From an uncultured Streptococcus sp. (GTDB lineage: Bacteria; Bacillota; Bacilli; Lactobacillales; Streptococcaceae): DNA of 7,864 nucleotides. The position numbers and the translations under genes are program-made. The stretch covers positions 1-7,864 of the forward strand of contig CAKPZX010000058.1 of assembly GCA_934215455.1 (NCBI GenBank), written 5' to 3'. Below are positions 1 to 5,293 of this stretch, in pieces. Every line of letters starts with the position of its first letter. Position 1 is the first letter of the stretch. The notes under the pieces were generated by a model, which made no database searches, was not told the DNA's origin, and was given only the letters and a program-made list of their open reading frames with translations.

Positions 1-77
1 GAGAGAGGGATTCGAACCCCCGAACCCGAAGGAGCGGATTTACAGTCCGCCGCGTTTAGCCTCTTCGCTATCTCTCC
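1..77 (-). tRNA. tRNA-Tyr (anticodon GTA), 3' end cut by window
   Basis: Read on the minus strand from 77, the 5' acceptor arm is GGAGAGA. The anticodon arm is GCGGA / loop CTGTAAA / TCCGC, which puts GTA in the anticodon position and so decodes tyrosine codons. A longer variable arm follows, as expected for a class II tyrosine tRNA. The T arm is GGGGG / TTCGAAT / CCCTC. Only the first four bases of the 3' acceptor strand (TCTC) lie in the window; about three paired bases, the discriminator base and any encoded CCA are beyond position 1. It has its own promoter upstream. Confidence 0.96.
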
Positions 78-79
78 AT

Positions 80-114
80 ATAAATCAACAGGATCTATTA
101 TACCATTGATTTAT
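80..114. repeat. 9-bp inverted repeat flanking the tRNA-Tyr -10 box
   Basis: ATAAATCAA at 80-88 and TTGATTTAT at 106-114 are exact reverse complements separated by 17 nt that contain the -10 box and the predicted start. There is no U-tract after it on the minus strand, so it does not look like a terminator. Its AT-rich content means chance is a real possibility. Confidence 0.45.
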
Positions 115-125
115 TATGATTGCAA
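97..125 (-). promoter_or_regulatory. Promoter of tRNA-Tyr
   Basis: On the minus strand there is a -35 box TTGCAA (120-125), a 17-nt spacer and a perfect -10 box TATAAT (97-102) preceded by TGG, an extended -10. The predicted start is near 90, about 13 nt before the tRNA 5' end. The -35 begins just beyond the stop codon of the DUF2969 gene, so the tRNA is probably transcribed on its own, possibly with read-through from that gene. Confidence 0.8.
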
Positions 126-129
126 GCCC

Positions 130-360
130 TTATTTATTCAAATTATAATTTTCTATTAAAATTTCAACGGCTTTTTCAAGTTTTTTGTAAAGAGAATCCA
201 CATTTCCATTTTTGATAATGGCAAATTGACCAGCCATGTCTGCAATTTCACCAATTGTTTTCTTTCCAATGGACAAAGTGAATCCATCAAAAGTGTCTTT
301 TCCGACGGTTACTTTACTATCAACGATTTGAATCTCAATTTTCTTATCTTTTTTGCTCAT
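130..360 (-). CDS. DUF2969 family small protein
   Basis: This encodes a 76-residue protein that is highly charged, with a lysine-rich N-terminus (MSKKDKK) followed by sequence that reads as beta strands (IEIQIVDSKVTVG, FTLSIGKK). A C-terminal amphipathic helix follows (LYKKLEKAVEILIENYNL). It has no signal peptide or membrane segment, so it should be cytoplasmic. The sequence matches what I remember of the streptococcal/lactobacillar DUF2969 family, whose function is unknown. The ATG start at 360 is supported by a Shine-Dalgarno-like AGAGGG at 366-371, five bases upstream. A candidate promoter lies at 385-413. The gene sits between the ilvE terminator and the tRNA-Tyr promoter and so is probably monocistronic. 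I assign no function. Confidence 0.88.
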   Translation of the reverse strand: MSKKDKKIEIQIVDSKVTVGKDTFDGFTLSIGKKTIGEIADMAGQFAIIKNGNVDSLYKKLEKAVEILIENYNLNK

Positions 361-384
361 TTCAACCCTCTTTTCACTTTTTCT

Positions 385-413
385 ATTTTACAAAAATTCT
401 CTTGATGACGCAA
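385..413 (-). promoter_or_regulatory. Candidate promoter of the DUF2969 gene
   Basis: On the minus strand, TTGCGT (408-413), a 17-nt spacer and TAAAAT (385-390) form a modest sigma-A-like promoter. The predicted start is near 378, which leaves a short leader with the AGAGGG ribosome binding site at 366-371. The promoter overlaps the small hairpin at 397-418. The -35 match is weak (3 of 6). Confidence 0.45.
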
Positions 414-418
414 GAGAA
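397..418 (-). terminator. Small hairpin, possible second terminator after ilvE
   Basis: TTCTCTTG (397-404) and CAAGAGAA (411-418) form a perfect 8-bp stem with a 6-nt loop. On the minus strand it is followed by TTTTTG. It lies directly behind the larger terminator and could act as a back-up. Its upstream arm is the U-rich tail of the larger hairpin. Confidence 0.45.
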
Positions 419-471
419 AAGGGAGTGGGCAGAAAGAATTTAGTTCGAAATTCCTTCTTTATCCCACTCCC
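411..471 (-). terminator. Rho-independent terminator downstream of ilvE
   Basis: GGGAGTGGG and CCCACTCCC (421-429 and 463-471) form a perfect 9-bp outer stem. Inside it a second stem of about 11 pairs, one G-U on the minus strand, closes a loop of about six bases. On the minus strand the structure is followed by TTTTCTCTTG (411-420), a U-rich tail. On the plus strand there is no T-tract and the wobble would become a mismatch, so it acts on minus-strand transcription, ending the ilvE message. Confidence 0.8.
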
Positions 472-595
472 GCAAAAGTCATTCGGCACTCTTCTATTCC
501 TAAAAGCGAATGAAGAGAAACATTAGTTACTGCGTTCTTTCGTTAAGACTCGTTCTCATTGAAGCCTGGACACTTTTGTCTCAGATGTTTTCGGT
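472..595. other. Non-coding gap between ilvE stop and its terminator
   Basis: These 124 bases separate the ilvE stop codon from the terminator. I see no gene. They contain a 7-bp repeat pair TCATTCG/CGAATGA separated by 22 nt on the minus strand, and at 564-588 a segment that also occurs, slightly altered, at 7350-7372. The stretch is probably the 3' untranslated region of ilvE. Confidence 0.6.
564..588 (+). repeat. Copy 1 of a short intergenic repeat (partner at 7350-7372)
   Basis: The segment reads CTGGACACTTT, then TGTC, then TCAGATGT. The partner at 7350-7372 has the same two blocks (11 and 8 identical bases) in the same order and strand, joined by CT instead of TGTC. Both copies are intergenic. 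The function is unknown. Confidence 0.45.
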
Positions 596-1618
596 TTAAT
601 CGACTTTGACAATCCATCCTTCTGGCGCTTCGACATCACCAAATTGGATACCGGTCAACTCGTCATAAAGTTTACGTGTGACAGGACCTACTTCTGTTTC
701 AGAATAGAAGACATGGAAGTCATCACCGTGTTGAACGCCTCCGATTGGAGAGATGACAGCTGCGGTACCACAAGCTCCTGCTTCTACAAAGCGATCCAAG
801 TCATTGATAAAGACATCCCCTTCAATTGGTGTCATACCAAGACGGTGTTCTGCCAAGTAAAGCAAAGAGTACTTGGTGATAGATGGCAAAATAGAAGGAC
901 TCAATGGCGTCACAAATTCGTTATTAGCAGTGATACCAAAGAAGTTTGCAGAACCAACTTCTTCAATCTTGGTGTGAGTCGCTGGATCGAGGTAAATCAC
1001 GTCAGAGAAGTTACGATCATGCGCAATCTTACCTGGCAACATACTAGCTGCGTAGTTTCCTCCAACTTTTGCAGCCCCTGTACCATGTGGTGCAGCACGG
1101 TCATACTCGTCTTGAATCAAGAAGTTTGTTGGGACCAAACCACCTTTAAAGTAGTTACCGACAGGCATGGCAAAGATGGTAAAGATATACTCATCTGCTG
1201 GATGCACACCGATAATATCACCAACCCCAATCAAAAGTGGACGAAGGTAAAGGGTGGCTCCAGTACCATATGGTGGAACATACTCTTCATTGGCTTTTAC
1301 CACTGCCTTACAAGCATCCACAAACATATCAACAGGTACTTGAGGCATCAGCAAACGATCTGCTGTACGTTGCAAACGTTTGGCATTTTGATCTGGACGG
1401 AACAATTGGATGCTTCCATCTTTTGTACGGTAGGCTTTCAACCCTTCAAAGGCTTGCTGACCGTAATGCAAACTTGGAGAAGATTCGGACAAATGCAAGG
1501 TCGCATCTTCTGTCAATTCCCCTTTTTCCCAAGCTCCATTGCGATAATGTGCCAAATAGCGATAAGGTAATTTCATATATGAAAAGCCAAGGTTTTCCCA
1601 ATCAAGTGATACTGTCAT
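596..1618 (-). CDS. ilvE: Branched-chain amino acid aminotransferase
   Basis: IlvE is a cytoplasmic, PLP-dependent enzyme that transfers the amino group between leucine, isoleucine or valine and 2-oxoglutarate. It is the last step of branched-chain synthesis and the first of breakdown. The protein has 340 residues, normal for the longer bacterial BCAT type (fold-type IV, aminotransferase class IV). The PLP lysine is K184 in GAAKVGGNYAAS. The E219-E220 pair in KIEEVGSANFFG and the motif GACGTAAVISPIGG (281-294) belong to the family signature, and FEGLKAYR (57-64) is the conserved N-terminal motif. The ATG at 1618 has AAGGAG at 1626-1631, seven bases upstream. The gene has its own promoter (1696-1723), a CodY box (1735-1749) and a terminator (411-471), and is separated from parC by parC's terminator. 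It therefore looks monocistronic and controlled by branched-chain amino acid supply. Confidence 0.97.
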   Translation of the reverse strand: MTVSLDWENLGFSYMKLPYRYLAHYRNGAWEKGELTEDATLHLSESSPSLHYGQQAFEGLKAYRTKDGSIQLFRPDQNAKRLQRTADRLLMPQVPVDMFVDACKAVVKANEEYVPPYGTGATLYLRPLLIGVGDIIGVHPADEYIFTIFAMPVGNYFKGGLVPTNFLIQDEYDRAAPHGTGAAKVGGNYAASMLPGKIAHDRNFSDVIYLDPATHTKIEEVGSANFFGITANNEFVTPLSPSILPSITKYSLLYLAEHRLGMTPIEGDVFINDLDRFVEAGACGTAAVISPIGGVQHGDDFHVFYSETEVGPVTRKLYDELTGIQFGDVEAPEGWIVKVD

Positions 1619-1651
1619 GATAGTGCTCCTTTTAATTTTTTCTATTCCTTG

Positions 1652-1670
1652 TCGATCTGATGCAGGTCGA
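1652..1670. repeat. Hairpin in the ilvE leader
   Basis: TCGATCTG (1652-1659) and TCGACCTG on the opposite arm (1663-1670) form an 8-bp dyad around ATG. On the plus strand it pairs fully with one G-U; in the minus-strand ilvE leader RNA the same position is a C-A mismatch. It lies about 34 nt upstream of the start codon, ahead of the ribosome binding site. No alternative pairing was seen that would make it a switch. Confidence 0.4.
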
Positions 1671-1687
1671 TTCAGTTTCTCAATCTA

Positions 1688-1703
1688 TGTACACTATTGT
1701 ACA
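1688..1703. repeat. Two TGTACA palindromes one helical turn apart at the ilvE -10
   Basis: TGTACA occurs at 1688-1693 and 1698-1703, with starts exactly 10 bp apart, and each is a self-complementary hexamer. One covers the predicted start and the other overlaps the -10 box. This placement would suit an operator, but no known streptococcal regulator binding this exact pair comes to mind. Confidence 0.4.
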
Positions 1704-1723
1704 CCATTTCATGAGAATTTCAA
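1696..1723 (-). promoter_or_regulatory. Promoter of ilvE
   Basis: On the minus strand, TTGAAA (1718-1723, 5 of 6 consensus) and TACAAT (1696-1701, 5 of 6) are separated by 16 nt. The predicted start is near 1689, giving an ilvE leader of about 70 nt. Confidence 0.7.
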
Positions 1724-1734
1724 GCGAAATTTTC

Positions 1735-1749
1735 AATTTTCAGAAAATT
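1735..1749. promoter_or_regulatory. CodY-binding site upstream of ilvE
   Basis: AATTTTCAGAAAATT matches the 15-base CodY consensus AATTTTCWGAAAATT at every position. Its centre is about 19 bp upstream of the -35 box of ilvE, around -53 from the predicted start. CodY is the low-GC Gram-positive regulator that senses branched-chain amino acids, so control of the gene that makes and degrades them is expected. The site lies in the gap after the parC terminator, consistent with ilvE being the target. Confidence 0.85.
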
Positions 1750-1756
1750 TATTTTC

Positions 1757-1794
1757 AAAGAAAGTCAGTCCTAGAATGGACCGACAATTTCTTT
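1757..1794 (-). terminator. Rho-independent terminator of parC
   Basis: On the minus strand AAAGAAA (bulge TT) GTCGGTCC pairs with GGACTGAC TTTCTTT around a 6-nt loop (1772-1777), giving about 15 pairs with one G-U. The 3' arm is itself the U-rich tail. The 5' arm overlaps the first base of the parC stop codon region. On the plus strand the G-U becomes a mismatch, so the structure favours minus-strand transcripts and ends the parE-to-parC message before ilvE. Confidence 0.75.
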
Positions 1795-4247
1795 TATTTG
1801 ATAGTAGCTGAAAAAACTTCTTGATCCGAAATGGTATCGTTGACAAAGGATCCATTGCTTGTTCTTTCAGAAATGCTTAATTGTGTCAAATCAACTTCTG
1901 TCACCTGCCCTGTTGTGGAAGTGATCTGAAGGATTTGATCTTGCTCTGCCACTTCTTCTTGGCTCGTAAAGAGATCAAAATCTCCCTGGTCAGTGAAGAC
2001 TGGACCTGCCTTGAAGACGCGGTGTGGTTTATTTTTCAACTCACGCAAGACCTGTAGTCCCCGTTTAGCCCGACTGGTCACAGGAATATCGTCTTGTAAC
2101 ATCCGTTTGAGGCTGCCTCGTTGAGTCAGAATGTACATGCTTGGAGTCGTCGATTTAAAGGCGGCAGCAACTTGATCTCCGTCTTTGAGGTTAATGGCTT
2201 TGACCCCTGCTGCTTTGGCTCCTACGACAGGGACCTCTTCAACATTGAAGCGCAACCCATACCCATTTTTGGTAATAATCATGATGTCTTCAAGGACAAC
2301 TGGCGCTACTGCTACGATACGGTCGTCTTGGTCTTTTAGCTTAGCATACTTAGTCGATTTAGAACGATAAGTCCGCCATGGGCTTAATTCCTTGCGTTCA
2401 AAGCGCTTGATTTGTCCTTGTTGAGTTGCCGCAAAGTAGGTTACTCCCTCAAACTGATCTACAATCTCCGCAAAGAGAATTTCTTCCTCTTGCTCGAAAT
2501 TGGTCAAGGTCTGACTGAGGTGCTCTCCGATATCCTTCCACTTGGTATCTGTCAATTCGTGAATTGGTCGATAAATGGCATTCCCCAAGTTGGTAAAGAG
2601 TAAGAGATGCTGAGTGGTCTTAGCAGGCTCTACGAAAATCAACTCGTCATCGTCTCGCTTACCGACTTCTTCCAATGTTGAGGCATTGAAAGAACGAGGC
2701 GAGGTCCGTTTGATATATCCAGCACGGGTTACGCTGACGAAGGTTTCCTCTTCAACAATGAGACTGGCTGTATCAATCTCGATCGTTTTAGCAGTGTCTT
2801 GCAATTCACTACGACGCAGATTACCAAAGAGCTTCTTGACTTCACGCAACTCCTTCTTCATGAGGTTGAACATGGTCCGTTCATCCCCAATGATGGCTGC
2901 CAAGGTCGCGATTTGCTCCTTGAGACTGGCATGCTCTTCTTCCAAGGTGACGATATCCGTATTGGTCAAGCGGTACAATTGCAAGGTAACAATAGCTTCT
3001 GCTTGTTCTTCCGTGAAATCGTAGCTGACCTTGAGGTTTTCTTTAGCATCTGCCTTATTATCAGAAGCACGGATCAAGGCGATGACTTCATCGAGAATGG
3101 AAATGACGCGGATCAAGCCCTCTACGATGTGGAGCCGTCGTTCTGCCTTTTCCTTATCAAAGCGAGAACGAGCGACAATGATATCCCGACGGTGTGCAAT
3201 ATAACTCGATAGGATTGGCACAATCCCCACTTGACGAGGGGTATAGTTGTCAATTGCCACCATATTGAAGTTGTAGTTGACTTGCAAGTCTGTATATTTG
3301 AACAAGTAGTTCAAAATCAAATCTGCATTGGCATCTTTTTTGAGCTCAATCGCAATGCGAAGACCATCCCTGTCAGACTCATCCCGAACTTCCGCAATTC
3401 CAGCTACCTTGTTGTTGACACGAACATCATCAATTTTCTTGACTAAGACAGCTTTGTTGATCTCATAAGGAATCTCTGTGACCACGATTTGCTGCTTACC
3501 GCCTTTGAGCTGCTCGATTTCTGTCTTAGAGCGAACAACCACTCGCCCTTTACCAGTTTCATAGGCTTTCTTAATCTCATCCCGTCCCTGGATAATGGCA
3601 CCCGTTGGGAAATCAGGTCCAGGTAAAAACTCCATGAGTTTGTCTACTTTAGCAGATGGATGGTCGATCATGTAGACCACTGCATCGATGACTTCAGCAA
3701 GGTTATGTGGCGGAATATCTGTCGCGTAACCAGCTGAGATCCCTGTAGCCCCATTGACCAAGAGGTTTGGAAAGGCTGCCGGCAAAACAGTTGGCTCTTT
3801 TTCTGTATCGTCAAAGTTCCAGGCAAATGGTACTGTGTTCTTTTCGATATCTTGCAAAAGATAACCCGCAATTTCAGACAAGCGCGCTTCGGTATAACGC
3901 ATGGCTGCCGGTGGATCACCGTCCATGGAACCATTGTTTCCGTGCATTTCGACTAGAATCTCACGATTTTTCCAGTCCTGAGACATGCGGACCATGGCAT
4001 CATAGATAGAAGAATCCCCATGAGGGTGGAAATTCCCCATGATATTTCCGACAGACTTGGCAGACTTGCGGTAGCCCTTGTCATGGGTATTCCCATCCTT
4101 ATTCATAGAATAAAGAATCCGCCGTTGAACAGGTTTCAAGCCATCCCGAATATCAGGAAGAGCCCGTTCTTGAATAATGTATTTGGAGTAGCGACCAAAG
4201 CGCTCCCCCATGATGTCCTCCAAGGACATATTTTGAATATTAGACAT
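1794..4247 (-). CDS. parC: DNA topoisomerase IV subunit A
   Basis: ParC is the DNA-cutting and rejoining subunit of topoisomerase IV (ParC2ParE2), which unlinks daughter chromosomes. From the chosen start it has 817 residues, normal for streptococcal ParC. The winged-helix region carries the active tyrosine Y118 next to R117 (AAMRYTEAR). The quinolone region GNFHPHGDSSIYDAM has S79 and D83, the sensitive residues. The C-terminal part (about 490 onward) reads as the DNA-wrapping beta-pinwheel domain. An in-frame GTG at 4301 would add 18 residues, but they are hydrophobic, lack family similarity and have no ribosome binding site; ATG at 4247 gives the familiar MSNIQNMSLED start. That ATG also lacks a Shine-Dalgarno sequence, which is odd. 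G52, D91 and N137 differ from the pneumococcal residues I remember and are recalled as harmless viridans-type polymorphisms. It is probably transcribed with parE. Confidence 0.96.
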   Translation of the reverse strand: MSNIQNMSLEDIMGERFGRYSKYIIQERALPDIRDGLKPVQRRILYSMNKDGNTHDKGYRKSAKSVGNIMGNFHPHGDSSIYDAMVRMSQDWKNREILVEMHGNNGSMDGDPPAAMRYTEARLSEIAGYLLQDIEKNTVPFAWNFDDTEKEPTVLPAAFPNLLVNGATGISAGYATDIPPHNLAEVIDAVVYMIDHPSAKVDKLMEFLPGPDFPTGAIIQGRDEIKKAYETGKGRVVVRSKTEIEQLKGGKQQIVVTEIPYEINKAVLVKKIDDVRVNNKVAGIAEVRDESDRDGLRIAIELKKDANADLILNYLFKYTDLQVNYNFNMVAIDNYTPRQVGIVPILSSYIAHRRDIIVARSRFDKEKAERRLHIVEGLIRVISILDEVIALIRASDNKADAKENLKVSYDFTEEQAEAIVTLQLYRLTNTDIVTLEEEHASLKEQIATLAAIIGDERTMFNLMKKELREVKKLFGNLRRSELQDTAKTIEIDTASLIVEEETFVSVTRAGYIKRTSPRSFNASTLEEVGKRDDDELIFVEPAKTTQHLLLFTNLGNAIYRPIHELTDTKWKDIGEHLSQTLTNFEQEEEILFAEIVDQFEGVTYFAATQQGQIKRFERKELSPWRTYRSKSTKYAKLKDQDDRIVAVAPVVLEDIMIITKNGYGLRFNVEEVPVVGAKAAGVKAINLKDGDQVAAAFKSTTPSMYILTQRGSLKRMLQDDIPVTSRAKRGLQVLRELKNKPHRVFKAGPVFTDQGDFDLFTSQEEVAEQDQILQITSTTGQVTEVDLTQLSISERTSNGSFVNDTISDQEVFSATIK

Positions 4248-4419
4248 AAGATACAAAGCCCGTAAAATACAAATTGAAAATAAGAAATTTATCTTTTTCA
4301 CACAGCACTCAGGGCGTGTTCAACTCCTTTCAAAGAATGTTGAGTAGTCTTTTGTAGAAAAAGGAATTCAGTCACACCAAGTAACCAAACGTTCCTTTCT
4401 GATGTTTAAAATAGATTCA
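4248..4419 (-). other. Leader / gap between the ANT(6)-like gene and parC
   Basis: These 172 bases hold a strong hairpin (4356-4398), an orphan AAAGGAG (4324-4330) far from any fitting start, and the in-frame GTG rejected as parC start (4301). There is also a possible 22-codon reading frame from GTG 4308 to TAA 4240-4242 whose stop overlaps the parC ATG. I found no convincing promoter for parC here, which supports transcription from upstream of parE or of the ANT(6)-like gene. Confidence 0.5.
4356..4398 (-). terminator. Large hairpin between the ANT(6)-like gene and parC
   Basis: On the minus strand AAAGGAA (bulge CG) TTTGGTTAC pairs with GTGACTGAA TTCCTTT around the loop TTGGT. This gives 16 pairs, three of them G-U, followed by TTC. 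The G-U pairs would be mismatches on the other strand, so the structure suits the minus-strand transcript. The stem is AT-rich and the tail short, so it may be a weak or partial terminator, or a processing or mRNA-stability element within the operon. Confidence 0.45.
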
Positions 4420-5238
4420 TTAATGATTAGAAAGTTTCTCTTTAGCATAAGAAGTCATTTTTTCTGCTACTTCCTTATCGTAAGTAAACCCCATCTTTTG
4501 GGCCAGAATTTGAGCTTCTCGATTGAATAGCCCCATGGTAGCAAATAAAGACTGAGTGATTTTATCGAAACTAGATAAATCAAGCAAAGCTGAGAACTCC
4601 TTCTCTTGCTCAGCTGGTAGATACTGGAAGAGGTGCTTGTAGTTCTTTCCGATGTCAACTACTCCCCTATCGCTTGTCACCTGCCAAGCTAAAACCTTGA
4701 GAAGTTCTTGCTGACAAATGCCATAGAGGTGGTCGGTCGCATAAATAAGCTGATTTCTTCGAATGGCCTTGACAACATAAGCCGAAACCCACCAAAATTC
4801 ATTGCAGGCAGCTGCAAATTCCACTTCAGTAGGCGGAGAGGTCCAATAGCGCTTCGGATTAGGAATATAAGAGTCAAACAAACCTTTGTCATCTTTTATA
4901 ACTTCAAAATTTGCTTCGCTGTCCACCCACTCTTTCATGTGCTCCTTGGGACAGAGAGTCAAATCAATACGGTTACCGTCTTCAAAGAGCATGAGATACA
5001 GACGACGGTGTCCCAGTCGGTTGTGCTGTTCGATGAGTCTATTTCCGTACTGATCCAACCAGGATAAATCTGAAATCAGGTCTTCCAGATTATCAACGAT
5101 ATAGACCACATCATAATCTTGAAACTCGTCTTTGGGTGCCTGAGGATTCGTTCGTGATCCGGATAAGGCAATTGATTCTACTTCTATAGAATCAGCTATC
5201 TGCAAAATCAGATTCATCAGTTCATTTTCAGTTCTCAT
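4420..5238 (-). CDS. ANT(6)-family aminoglycoside nucleotidyltransferase homologue
   Basis: This 272-residue protein matches the streptomycin 6-adenylyltransferase family (AadK/AadE type, Adenyl_transf domain), whose members move AMP from ATP to the 6-hydroxyl of streptomycin. The nucleotidyltransferase core is intact: GSRTN (27-31), the metal-binding aspartates D41 and D43 in FQDYDVVY, and the third carboxylate D92 in DGNRIDLTL. The C-terminal helical domain keeps the family motifs CNEFWWVSAYVVK (145-157), ATDHL (167-171) and GKNYK (197-201). AadK is about 284 residues, so this is near full length. ATG 5238 has AAGGA at 5245-5249, six bases upstream. The gene lies 55 nt after parE and 172 nt before parC, on the same strand. 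An 'ant' gene at this place is, as I recall, a known feature of some viridans streptococci. Whether it gives streptomycin resistance or has another substrate cannot be told from sequence. Confidence 0.9.
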   Translation of the reverse strand: MRTENELMNLILQIADSIEVESIALSGSRTNPQAPKDEFQDYDVVYIVDNLEDLISDLSWLDQYGNRLIEQHNRLGHRRLYLMLFEDGNRIDLTLCPKEHMKEWVDSEANFEVIKDDKGLFDSYIPNPKRYWTSPPTEVEFAAACNEFWWVSAYVVKAIRRNQLIYATDHLYGICQQELLKVLAWQVTSDRGVVDIGKNYKHLFQYLPAEQEKEFSALLDLSSFDKITQSLFATMGLFNREAQILAQKMGFTYDKEVAEKMTSYAKEKLSNH

Positions 5239-5293
5239 GTCGATTCCTTACCATTTCTACATCCCAGCTTATTTACTTTATAGTAGAAAGTGA

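Noticed and set aside
644..1570. A 308-codon open frame on the plus strand opposite ilvE
   Set aside because: It lies wholly antisense to ilvE, a clear family member. The translation is rich in Cys, Trp and His with no recognisable domain, and it is a codon-bias shadow.
1617..1811. A 64-codon plus-strand frame in the ilvE/parC gap
   Set aside because: It crosses the CodY box, the ilvE promoter and the parC terminator, and has no ribosome binding site and no recognisable protein character.
2614..3212. Plus-strand frames of 136 and 137 codons opposite parC
   Set aside because: Both are antisense to a conserved part of parC and show low-complexity or shadow composition without a translation signal.
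4209..4211. Internal parC ATG at codon 13, preceded by GGAGG at good spacing
   Set aside because: The SLED residues before it are conserved in the family, so starting there would remove conserved sequence. The GGAGG arises from the Leu-Glu-Asp codons.
4248..4301. GTG at 4301 as the true parC start
   Set aside because: The 18 added residues have no similarity to the ParC N-terminus as I know it in pneumococcus and S. aureus, and no ribosome binding site precedes the GTG.
4240..4308. The 22-codon leader frame before parC as a real gene
   Set aside because: Its start is a GTG 15 nt from the nearest Shine-Dalgarno and no conservation can be shown here. It is kept as an observation only.
5239..5293. 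ACTTT/AAAGT dyad between parE and the ANT(6)-like gene as a terminator
   Set aside because: The stem is only 5 bp, AT-rich and has no U-tail. The 55-nt gap is better read as within one transcript.
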